Source of the DNA: Vampirovibrio chlorellavorus
GTDB lineage: Bacteria; Cyanobacteriota; Vampirovibrionia; Vampirovibrionales; Vampirovibrionaceae
Direction: 5' to 3'
Assembly (NCBI GenBank): GCA_003149345.1
Contig: QFWI01000011.1
Location: forward strand, 806,001-870,000
Length of the DNA stretch: 64,000 nucleotides
Made by a program: the position numbers and the translations under genes. How positions within the stretch are numbered: position 1 is the stretch's first letter; every line of letters begins with the position of its first letter. Under the pieces are notes generated by a model, which saw only the letters and a program-made list of their open reading frames with translations, was not told where the DNA came from and ran no database searches. Positions 7,452 to 14,340 of this stretch are shown here, one piece after another.

Positions 7452-7766
7452 CTAGTTTGATCCTTCTTGGCTGTTGTTCTCGGTGCCTGGGTGGGTTTTG
7501 AGAGGGGTGGCGGGCTGAGCGCTTTCCAGGCACAAGGTTTTAAACGGATCTTCGGGACGCTCTACCAGTAAGCCGCAATAGGCCACGTCTTTTTTCAGGA
7601 AGGACCACAGCACTCCGCCGTCCGTACCACTGTGGAAGAGGGTAAAGTCATGCGGATTGAGTGAAGTGATTTTGCCTTTGAACGGATCGCAGCAGTTCTT
7701 CCGAAGCTGGATCATGACTTCGGCACCCGTGTCGTGGGCGGTTTTTAACAGGGGATCAAAGTGCAT
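7452..7766 (-). CDS. Small protein with a possible Sm/Hfq-like beta-barrel
   Basis: A 104-residue protein started at the ATG at 7766, which has AAGGAG eight bases upstream (a TTG at 7772 is in frame but less well placed). The core, from about residue 14 to 68, alternates short beta strands: TGAEVMIQLRKN, FKGKITSLNPHDFTLF, GGVLWSFLKKDVAYCGLLVE. The order (strand of variable charge, G-K-I-x-x-L-N, F-x-L-F, then I/V-W-x-F-x-K-D-V) resembles Sm1/Sm2 motifs of Hfq and LSM proteins. That is my inference and needs structural comparison. The tail is polar and likely disordered. The RRM protein follows on the same strand, which would suit an RNA-related role. An inverted repeat lies in its promoter region. 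Confidence 0.6.
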   Translation of the reverse strand: MHFDPLLKTAHDTGAEVMIQLRKNCCDPFKGKITSLNPHDFTLFHSGTDGGVLWSFLKKDVAYCGLLVERPEDPFKTLCLESAQPATPLKTHPGTENNSQEGSN

Positions 7767-7828
7767 GGACAAAACTCCTTGGCTTGAGACGCGTCAATGG
7801 TGGGGTCGATTGATCTTCACAGTAACAT

Positions 7829-7871
7829 TAATGCAGCTTTATTGCAATTAAAATGAAATAAAGTTGCATTA
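7829..7871. promoter_or_regulatory. 15-bp inverted repeat in the upstream region of the Sm-like gene
   Basis: TAATGCAGCTTTATT (7829-7843) and AATAAAGTTGCATTA (7857-7871) are inverted with one mismatch and a 13-base spacer. A plausible minus-strand promoter (TTGCAA, 17 bases, TACTGT) overlaps the left arm, so the repeat could be an operator. The surrounding gap (7767-8070) otherwise holds only the terminator at 8002-8031. Confidence 0.5.
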
Positions 7872-8001
7872 TCAGATCGGTGTTTGCAACTGATCGCAAA
7901 GCCTCATCATTGGGGGAGGCCTGTCATTTTTCCGTTGAACGGCCGTACCTGAACGAGCGTCACAGAGACACCCTGACGGGCTTCCTTAGCCACACCTCAT
8001 C

Positions 8002-8031
8002 AAAAAAGCAGCCAGTGGGTGGCTGCTTTTT
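8002..8031. terminator. Bidirectional intrinsic terminator after the cellulase gene
   Basis: AGCAGCCA (8007-8014), a five-base loop, then TGGCTGCT (8020-8027), flanked by A and T runs, so it works in both directions. It lies 40 bases past the stop of the minus-strand GH8 gene. Confidence 0.85.
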
Positions 8032-8070
8032 CTTACGAGGAGGATGTCGCTTTGGGGTTTTGTGGGCTCT

Positions 8071-9291
8071 CTATGATGGTGTGTCCAGGCTCAGGGCATA
8101 CAGGTGCAGCCAAATCACGCTGTGCAAAAAGTCGTTGTAATCGTTAAACCAGTAGCCGTCCGAATGATAATGTTTCCCCAGACTTTGTTGATAAAGCAAG
8201 GCATCCCGCTCGGGTTGCCGAACGTGGTTCAGAATCAGCAGCGGGCCCATGCCAAAGCCGGAGGTTTCCGTACTACGGGGTTCTCCACTAGCCGTAAAGC
8301 CTTCCGGCATTAGTTTATGTTGCTGCCAGTAGGTGAGCAGGAAGGGGTGATTTTTCAGGTAGGCCTGGGCCCGTTCACGCCACGGGGAAGGGCTGAGTTG
8401 GGCGTCCATGGCCATGCGCCAATAGACCCGAAAGGCGTCGTAGCTGAAATCCCTTGCCCCATCGCCTTGCTTGTCGGAAAAAATGATGCGGGGCTGCCCG
8501 GGGACGTTTTGCCAGCGTACCGCGCACCAGTTGGGGGGTAGCTTGGGGGCGGTCAAATTGGTGCAGGCTTCTAAATTGTCATAGACCTCATTGGCCAGCT
8601 GCGTCCATCCGGCGGCGTGTTCCAAATCCACTTTGGCAAATTCCCGGTATACATACGGGGCCATGTAGGAGGGGTTGATGGTCAGGTACTCCTCTTTAAA
8701 GCCGGGCCAGGGGCCGGGGGTGAGGTAGTAACGCCCATCCAGTTTTTCTACATTCACCCGCCACATGTCTTTCACGATGTTCAGGCCATCCCGGCTGTAG
8801 TCCGGGCGATTCCATTGCTTGCCCGCTTTCAGCAGGGCGTAGGCGATATCCTGATCGGCGTCGGTGGCGTTTTCGGTTTGCATAATGCCCTTGGTGGTGC
8901 CAAATTCCCCATCTCCCCAGCGCCAGGCCAGCAAGTGATCGTGGGGGCGTTTCATGTTTCGCTTGGTCCACTGCCAGACCTTGTCGAAGGTGGCGGGCTC
9001 GTTCATCCACAAGGCTTTGAGCATGGCATAGGACTGCCCTTCGCTGATAGTGCCTCCGTAGGTGTTGGAGACCACATGAGCCCCGTCCACCAGAAAGCGA
9101 TCTTTATAAAATTGCCAGCTCTTTTTCAGGAGTTGCCGTAAAGGCCACTGGGTATGGACTGCCGGGGGACGAGGGGTGCTGGGGGCAGGGCTTTGGCTTT
9201 GCGCCGGGTAAAATACGGTTAAAGTAATGGCTGCCGTGGCCAACAGTACGGCTTGAAGCACTGGGGTGGTGAGTTTGAAAGGCGTTTTCAT
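8071..9291 (-). CDS. Secreted GH8 cellulase (endo-beta-1,4-glucanase, BcsZ-like)
   Basis: A 406-residue protein with an N-terminal signal segment (VLQAVLLATAAITLTVF, residues 11-27) and a short proline-rich linker before the (alpha/alpha)6 barrel. The catalytic acid is E84 in GGTISEGQSYAM, the GH8 signature, and the catalytic base region is DADQDIAYAL (about 144-152). Other conserved pieces are LLAWRWGDGEF and DFSYDAFRVYWRMAMD. GH8 enzymes cut beta-1,4-glucan; in many bacteria (BcsZ) they trim cellulose during its export. No cellulose synthase gene is next to it, so a role against algal or plant walls is an alternative. It is closed by a strong terminator at 8002-8031 and stands as its own transcription unit, divergent from the sugar transferase at 9622. 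Confidence 0.9.
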   Translation of the reverse strand: MKTPFKLTTPVLQAVLLATAAITLTVFYPAQSQSPAPSTPRPPAVHTQWPLRQLLKKSWQFYKDRFLVDGAHVVSNTYGGTISEGQSYAMLKALWMNEPATFDKVWQWTKRNMKRPHDHLLAWRWGDGEFGTTKGIMQTENATDADQDIAYALLKAGKQWNRPDYSRDGLNIVKDMWRVNVEKLDGRYYLTPGPWPGFKEEYLTINPSYMAPYVYREFAKVDLEHAAGWTQLANEVYDNLEACTNLTAPKLPPNWCAVRWQNVPGQPRIIFSDKQGDGARDFSYDAFRVYWRMAMDAQLSPSPWRERAQAYLKNHPFLLTYWQQHKLMPEGFTASGEPRSTETSGFGMGPLLILNHVRQPERDALLYQQSLGKHYHSDGYWFNDYNDFLHSVIWLHLYALSLDTPS

Positions 9292-9621
9292 GGTTATCCA
9301 TCCGTTAGGGTAAGTTCAGCGGGGCGAATGAACCCAGATTGATGAATCGAGCAAGATAAATGAATCAAGCAAGATTAATATTGTGAAGCTGGGCTGTTTT
9401 TTTGAACTGGACTTTAAATTGTTTTTCATATATTTAACAAGATAATAAAAGCAGGCCTGAAGGTAAAGCCTGGCAAAAATAACCCGATTTCCAACCCTTC
9501 GTCCCCCCCCCAAGCTCGTTTACCTTTCCCCATCGTTTATACCATCGTCCCTGTTTTACCTCGTTCTTGCCCTCATTGTTCAGGCCATCACTTACTTTAG
9601 TAACCGTGGGAGTCCAGCCCA
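9292..9621. other. Intergenic region with a tandem 18-base repeat
   Basis: This 330-base gap separates the divergent cellulase and sugar-transferase genes. It holds two adjacent copies of an 18-base unit (9342-9359 and 9360-9377; ATGAATCGAGCAAGATAA with small changes), an AT-rich stretch, a weak hairpin near 9450-9475 and a run of cytosines near 9505. I see no gene in it. Confidence 0.5.
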
Positions 9622-10362
9622 TTGAGTACCAGTTCTTTCGCCAGCTTGCCCGTTACTCGTCAGTCGGACAGTGCTGTTAAGCCCAAGTTGAATGCCTTTT
9701 CCGATTCGGTCATGCGTCTTGAAATGGCCTTTCTGAATCGTTCGGCCCATTGGGGCTATCAAGTGCAGCAGTTTTTAAAGCGTGCCTTTGACGTGCTGGC
9801 CGCCACTCTGGGCCTGTTGGCCATTTCCCCCTTGCTGTTGCTGATTGCCGCATTGGTCAAGTTCACCTCGCCCGGCCCGATTTTGTACAAAAGCCAGCGT
9901 ATCGGCAAAAACTTCCAGCCCTTCGGCATGTATAAATTCCGCACCATGTGCGTGGATGCCGACGCCCAGCGGGAAGCCCTGCGTCAAGAAACCGCGCAGA
10001 CCACCGGCCTGTTCAAGCTGGCCAATGATCCCCGGGTGACCGAGGTGGGCAAGGTGCTTCGAGCCCTCAGTCTGGATGAATTACCCCAGCTGCTGAACGT
10101 GATTCGGGGGGAGATGAGCCTGGTGGGGCCCCGCCCGCTCCCCCGGGATGAGAGCGAGTTGTTTCAGGAGCCTTACACCCTGCGGTTTCAGGTTTTTCCG
10201 GGTATGACCGGCGCCTGGCAAGTGGGTGGGCGTTCCAACCTGAGTTTTGAGCAATTATGCCAGCTGGAAATGAACTATGTGCTGGACTGGAGCCTGCTGA
10301 AAGATTTAGCGATTCTGCTGAAAACGCTGCCCGCCGTGTTGGCTAGCCGGGGCGCCTACTAG
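9622..10362 (+). CDS. Undecaprenyl-phosphate sugar-1-phosphate transferase (bacterial sugar transferase)
   Basis: A 246-residue protein of the PF02397 type, the short form with a single membrane helix ([20 protein letters not shown], about residues 57-76) and the catalytic domain. Signatures are [52 protein letters not shown] and VGPRPLP. These enzymes load the first sugar phosphate on the lipid carrier for exopolysaccharide or O-antigen assembly at the inner membrane. The frame starts at a TTG with GGGAG nine bases before it; an ATG at 9711 is an alternative start. No polysaccharide cluster surrounds it. Its 3' end overlaps the convergent gene at 10306 by 57 bases. Confidence 0.9.
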   Translation: MSTSSFASLPVTRQSDSAVKPKLNAFSDSVMRLEMAFLNRSAHWGYQVQQFLKRAFDVLAATLGLLAISPLLLLIAALVKFTSPGPILYKSQRIGKNFQPFGMYKFRTMCVDADAQREALRQETAQTTGLFKLANDPRVTEVGKVLRALSLDELPQLLNVIRGEMSLVGPRPLPRDESELFQEPYTLRFQVFPGMTGAWQVGGRSNLSFEQLCQLEMNYVLDWSLLKDLAILLKTLPAVLASRGAY

Positions 10363-11244
10363 AACAAGCCTTTTCGAGAGTGCTTCCAGCTCTTTGAGGT
10401 GTGCTAGTTCCTCCTGGTATTGCTTTAAGGTCGTGATGGGCTTTTTCATACGGTCAGTAACCTGAAAAAATCGGTTGGGCCTCACCGAATCTAATGCGAC
10501 AACACTTTTTGCAATCAGTTCATTACTGGGTGTAATGGGAATAAACGTCATTTTATCTTTCGCACTATTACCCCTTAATAGACCTAACTGATAGCCCTTC
10601 TCTTGGGGGGTCCTATCAAATACCAGGTAAGTTCTGGAGTTTTCATCATTTTTAAAAAATTCAGCGATGGCTTTCGTACAGGTCAGGGGCTCTCCTCTTT
10701 CCATAGCCCGACTATACGCATGGGGCGAAAATGTAATCGTTTTTAAATTACTGAGTAATTTTCTAAAAAAAATGGTCGATTTCAGAACTTCCTCGGTGTT
10801 CACTCCCTCTTTGATAGCGTCATTGATGGCTGTAGACATAACAGAAGCGCTTTTGTGGTCGAGATCGTCTTTGATCGCCAAGAACCGTAATCTCTCAGAA
10901 ATATCAACGTTTGGGTCTTTATTTTCAAATTTGCGGTTTGGTTCGCTTAAAACCTCTTTTAAATCCTTATTGAATTTTGGCTCAAAGGGATTAGGCTTTT
11001 GAGCAAAAGCAGGGAGGTTCTGTTTATTAGGCTCAAAGAAATCTGTTTTTAAACTAAAAAGCGTTAATGATTGTAAGGTGGCAGGCAATTGCACCGTGGG
11101 ACTCGTCATCTGTTGGGATGAACCCTCTTCAGGTAACACTTTAGGCGGTGTTGAATGTGATTTTTTAGTGGACGTGTTTTTAACGCCGAGCTTGTTGGAC
11201 TCGGGGGGGCTTTGTTTGCCGGAGAAGTTAACCGGAATACGCAT
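10306..11244 (-). CDS. Hypothetical protein, AT-rich orphan gene
   Basis: A 312-residue protein without signal peptide or membrane helix. The first 110 residues are polar and proline/serine/lysine-rich (MRIPVNFSGKQS, KSHSTPPKVLPEEG), probably disordered. Residues about 130-280 look folded, with TITFSPHAYSRAMERGEPL, YLVFDRTPQEKGYQLGLLRG and MTFIPITPSNELIAKSVVAL. I recognise no family. Base composition is visibly richer in A and T than both neighbours, which suggests acquisition from elsewhere. Its last 19 codons are antisense to the end of the sugar-transferase gene, so its C-terminus may have grown by reading into the neighbour. The gap upstream (11245-11553) shows no clear promoter or other gene. 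Confidence 0.65.
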   Translation of the reverse strand: MRIPVNFSGKQSPPESNKLGVKNTSTKKSHSTPPKVLPEEGSSQQMTSPTVQLPATLQSLTLFSLKTDFFEPNKQNLPAFAQKPNPFEPKFNKDLKEVLSEPNRKFENKDPNVDISERLRFLAIKDDLDHKSASVMSTAINDAIKEGVNTEEVLKSTIFFRKLLSNLKTITFSPHAYSRAMERGEPLTCTKAIAEFFKNDENSRTYLVFDRTPQEKGYQLGLLRGNSAKDKMTFIPITPSNELIAKSVVALDSVRPNRFFQVTDRMKKPITTLKQYQEELAHLKELEALSKRLVLVGAPASQHGGQRFQQNR

Positions 11245-11553
11245 GGTTCAAATTCCTTTGGGTTCAGTCTCACTAGCCCATCGCAACGGTGAGTCGGGAG
11301 GGGGCTGCCGCAGGTGTATGCTAAAGATATCGGGTAAGGTGATGACGAGAGCTTTAAAGCCGAAGAACGTTATTTTGTGCGAATGGCGAATAGGGTGAGG
11401 CGATCGAGGGACTGTTCCATAGGTTGAACTTACCACAAAAACTGTACACCAGCCTGTGTTCTTCTTTTGTTCGCTTGTTGCTTGTCTTGTGCAGGTCAGT
11501 GAGTAGCATTCCCATTCAGGGCCCAGCGACTGAAGCTGATGTTTGCGTGGATA
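11245..11553. other. Intergenic region without recognisable content
   Basis: About 310 bases between two minus-strand genes. Short open frames here have no ribosome site and no coding look. I see no tRNA, terminator or clear promoter. Confidence 0.4.
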
Positions 11554-12120
11554 TCAGAAAAATTTATAGGCCAGGGCAAAGGCGATGCCCATGATACCGG
11601 ACATGCAGATACTGCCCCAGAATCGGTACTGTAATGGCAAACGGGCCTGAATGATGTAGTTGCCCACAATGGAAATGGGCAGGTTGGTCAAAAACGATTT
11701 GCAGGCGGCCAGCCATAGCTCCGGCAAAGCGCTGGCCAGGGCAATCTGGTGCCAGGGGGTGGTGGAGATTTTAAGAATGAGCATGTGCCGGGCAATCCAG
11801 GGGGGGCTGAAAAAGCTCATTGAGCCCAGCATGCGCCCCAGCCAGTTCAGCCGATACTGTGCCTGTTGGGCTTCGGCAGGTTGGGTCAACCATCGCCAAG
11901 GGGCTTTTTGAGCCGTGGCCGGGGCAATGCGCCACTGATCCAGCCAACAAAACCAGCGCGGCGTCTCCGCCTGATAGACCAGTCCGCCGACCAGGGCCAG
12001 GGCCAGCAGCCGGGGAATGCTGACTTCACCCAGTATAAGCTGGGCAATGCCATCCCCGGCGGGGTATAACACCCAGGGAATCCATCGGGGTTGAGCGGAG
12101 GAAACGGGAGCGGAGGACAT
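11554..12120 (-). CDS. Hypothetical multi-pass membrane protein
   Basis: A 188-residue protein with about four hydrophobic segments: IPRLLALALVGGLVYQ near residues 35-50, SFFSPPWIARHMLILK near 100, a segment around 120-135, and WGSICMSGIMGIAFALAY at the C-terminus. The first third (GDGIAQLILGE then a helix and WFCWLD) faintly recalls the Mpv17/PMP22 family, but the second half does not match it and I do not claim membership. AAGG lies eight bases before the ATG. The divergent methionine-salvage operon starts 158 bases away. Function unknown; membrane location is inferred from hydrophobicity. Confidence 0.65.
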   Translation of the reverse strand: MSSAPVSSAQPRWIPWVLYPAGDGIAQLILGEVSIPRLLALALVGGLVYQAETPRWFCWLDQWRIAPATAQKAPWRWLTQPAEAQQAQYRLNWLGRMLGSMSFFSPPWIARHMLILKISTTPWHQIALASALPELWLAACKSFLTNLPISIVGNYIIQARLPLQYRFWGSICMSGIMGIAFALAYKFF

Positions 12121-12277
12121 GAAAAAAGCCTTGTGTGAGCGGACAGGGGCATCAGTGGATGCTGATGAGACCGTGCGATGAACTTGGCGCAGCTTTACCG
12201 AGGCGACTCGTTTTGCTACAGTATTCGTATTCTGGTTTTTTTATTCTATCCCAAGTCAATCAAAAGTCGAAAGCCGC

Positions 12278-12970
12278 ATGTCCAGTTCTTTTTCCTCAGT
12301 CTCTAAACCGGCATCGTCTACACCGGTATCGCCACAGGCGCAACACCTGGAGTCTTTGACCGATGTCATTCACTTTTTGCATGCCCGTGGCTGGACGCCT
12401 GCCACCAGCTCCAATTTTTCCTGTCGCTTACCGGAGGGGCAGACCGGTTTTTCGATTTCCGTTTCTGGGCTGGATAAGGGTACTTTTAGCGCCGAAGATT
12501 TTCTAGAGGTGGATTTCGCCGGTCAGGTCATTTGCCCGGAGCAGGCCCATTTACGGCCTTCGGCGGAAACCTTGCTGCATGCGCTGGTCTATCAACAATT
12601 CCCCGCCGCTCAGGTGGTGCTGCATACCCATTCGGTCAACGGCACCGTTTTGTCCAAGTTGTATGAGGCCTCTCAAGGACTATTGCTGAAAGACTTTGAG
12701 GTACTCAAGGGGCTGGAGGGCATTCGCACCCACCAGACGGAACTGTGGTTGCCCATCTTTGGAAATCATCAGGATATGACGGTTCTGGCCGCCCAAATTG
12801 AGCCGGTACTGCGGGAGCAAAAGCCCGTTTACGGTTTTCTGTTGGCTGGCCATGGCTTGTACACCTGGGGAGACACCTTGGCTCAGGCCAAGCGACACGT
12901 GGAAGTCTTTGAGTTTTTGTTTGAGTGCGTGCTGAAGTTGAGGTCTCATGGCTATTCTGACTATTCCTGA
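12278..12970 (+). CDS. mtnB: Methylthioribulose-1-phosphate dehydratase
   Basis: A 230-residue class II aldolase/adducin-fold protein. It dehydrates 5-methylthioribulose-1-phosphate to the diketo phosphate in methionine salvage. The zinc ligands are visible in VVLHTHSVNGTVLSK and GHGLYTWGDTL; PATSSNFSCRL near the N-terminus is the substrate-binding loop of MtnB. The class II aldolase fold alone is not specific, but the next two genes are mtnD and mtnC, which fixes the assignment. It overlaps mtnD by 23 bases, indicating translational coupling. The first 25 residues are serine/proline-rich and the ribosome site is weak, so the true start could be slightly downstream. Confidence 0.93.
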   Translation: MSSSFSSVSKPASSTPVSPQAQHLESLTDVIHFLHARGWTPATSSNFSCRLPEGQTGFSISVSGLDKGTFSAEDFLEVDFAGQVICPEQAHLRPSAETLLHALVYQQFPAAQVVLHTHSVNGTVLSKLYEASQGLLLKDFEVLKGLEGIRTHQTELWLPIFGNHQDMTVLAAQIEPVLREQKPVYGFLLAGHGLYTWGDTLAQAKRHVEVFEFLFECVLKLRSHGYSDYS

Positions 12971-13484
12971 GCGAGCCACCATTATCCCGGATCCTGAGGC
13001 CATTCAGGCTTATCTCAACGCCCGGGGCATTGTCTTTGAGCAGTGGCAGGCGCAATGCGAATTTGCTCCAGAGGCTTCACAGGACGACGTTCTGGCCGCT
13101 TACGATCATGCCCTGAAACCGTACATGGCTGCCCATGGCTATCAAACCGCCGATGTCATTTCGGTCCATCTGCAAACCCCCAACCTGCCGGAAATTCGGG
13201 CTAAATTTTTGCGGGAGCATACCCATACCGAGGATGAAGTCCGCTTTTTCGTGGAAGGTCAAGGCTACTTCTGGTTTAATCTGGGTGGCGACGAGCCGGT
13301 ATTTTGCGTCAAATGCGTCAGCGGCGACTTGTTATCGGTGCCTGCCAACGTGAAGCACTGGTTTGATCTGGGGCCGGTGCCTCATGTGAAGACCATTCGG
13401 GTGTTTACAGACGCTGCCGGGTGGATCCCCCACTATACGGATTCCGGTGTGGAAGCCCGTTACCTGAGCGCGGTGTCCGTGTAA
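12948..13484 (+). CDS. mtnD: Acireductone dioxygenase
   Basis: A 178-residue cupin. The metal ligands are H91, H93 and E97 in EHTHTEDEVRFFVEG and H137 in NVKHWFDLG. It oxidises the acireductone 1,2-dihydroxy-3-keto-5-methylthiopentene to 4-methylthio-2-oxobutyrate (methionine precursor) plus formate when iron-loaded; the nickel form makes CO in an off-pathway reaction. The start overlaps mtnB. Length is normal for the family. It is the final ring-opening step before transamination to methionine; the transaminase is not in this window. Confidence 0.95.
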   Translation: MAILTIPERATIIPDPEAIQAYLNARGIVFEQWQAQCEFAPEASQDDVLAAYDHALKPYMAAHGYQTADVISVHLQTPNLPEIRAKFLREHTHTEDEVRFFVEGQGYFWFNLGGDEPVFCVKCVSGDLLSVPANVKHWFDLGPVPHVKTIRVFTDAAGWIPHYTDSGVEARYLSAVSV

Positions 13485-13514
13485 TAAAGAACGGGTCGCG
13501 GCTTGTACTGCTGG

Positions 13515-13550
13515 CCTGGAGATGTTCCAAGACCTGGAGAGGTTCCAAGA
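13515..13550 (+). repeat. 18-base tandem duplication at the mtnC start
   Basis: CCTGGAGATGTTCCAAGA (13515-13532) is followed directly by CCTGGAGAGGTTCCAAGA (13533-13550), one base different. The change turns an ATG into the GAGAGG ribosome site that serves the ATG at 13552. Confidence 0.85.
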
Positions 13551-13551
13551 G

Positions 13552-14310
13552 ATGGACAAAACCCCCTTACAGTCTTCCCTGATTCGCTTTGTGCTGCTGG
13601 ATATTGAAGGAACCACCACCGACGTGCAATTTGTACACAAGGTGTTGTTTCCCTATTCCGCGGAACGCCTGCCGGATTTTGTGCGTCAGCAGGCCGATAA
13701 CCCCTTGGTGCGGGAGGCATTGCAGTCCGTCCGGGAGACGATCTCTCAGGAAGAAGGTCGCACCCTGAATGAGGCCGGTTGCGTTCAGACGTTGCTGGAT
13801 TGGATTGCCACGGATCGCAAGCACACCGCGCTCAAGCAGTTGCAGGGTATGATCTGGAAGACCGGTTTTGAGCGGGGCGATTACCGGGGCCATGTGTACG
13901 ATGACGTGATGCGGGCCTTGCAAAATTGGCAGATGAAGGGCGTGGAACTGGGAATTTACTCGTCCGGCTCGGTTCAGGCCCAAAAGTTGTTATTCTCCCA
14001 CTCCGAAGCGGGCGATTTGACCCGCTATATCAGCCGTTACTTTGATACCCAGATGGGTGCCAAAAAAGACGTGGAATCCTACCGGCGCATTGTGACCGAA
14101 CTGGATCTGCCGCCTCTGGAGGTCTTGTTTTTATCCGATATCGAGGCGGAGTTGGATGCGGCCCGGCTGGCGGGCCTCTTGGCCAAGCAGATCGTGCGGG
14201 AGGGAACCACGCCTTCTGAGCGGCACGAGCAGTTCAAAGACTTATTGGCCGTGGAAAAGTTGACCACGGGCCCCCGTTCCGAAGTTCTTCCACCGCTGAG
14301 CGGGTTCTAG
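13552..14310 (+). CDS. mtnC: Enolase-phosphatase E1 of methionine salvage
   Basis: A 252-residue HAD-superfamily enzyme. Motif I is VLLDIEGTTTDVQF, with the nucleophile aspartate; motif II is IYSSGSVQAQKLLF; motif III/IV include GAKKDVESYRRI and VLFLSDIEAELDAARLAG. It enolises and dephosphorylates the diketo intermediate produced by MtnB and hands acireductone to MtnD. I place the start at the ATG at 13552, which has GAGAGG nine bases before it, not at the in-frame ATG at 13522. An 18-base tandem duplication (13515-13550) covers this start region. It lies 67 bases after mtnD, so the three genes form one operon. Confidence 0.94.
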   Translation: MDKTPLQSSLIRFVLLDIEGTTTDVQFVHKVLFPYSAERLPDFVRQQADNPLVREALQSVRETISQEEGRTLNEAGCVQTLLDWIATDRKHTALKQLQGMIWKTGFERGDYRGHVYDDVMRALQNWQMKGVELGIYSSGSVQAQKLLFSHSEAGDLTRYISRYFDTQMGAKKDVESYRRIVTELDLPPLEVLFLSDIEAELDAARLAGLLAKQIVREGTTPSERHEQFKDLLAVEKLTTGPRSEVLPPLSGF

Positions 14311-14340
14311 GCTTTGAAGGACTGTCTAGCGCATTGTCCC

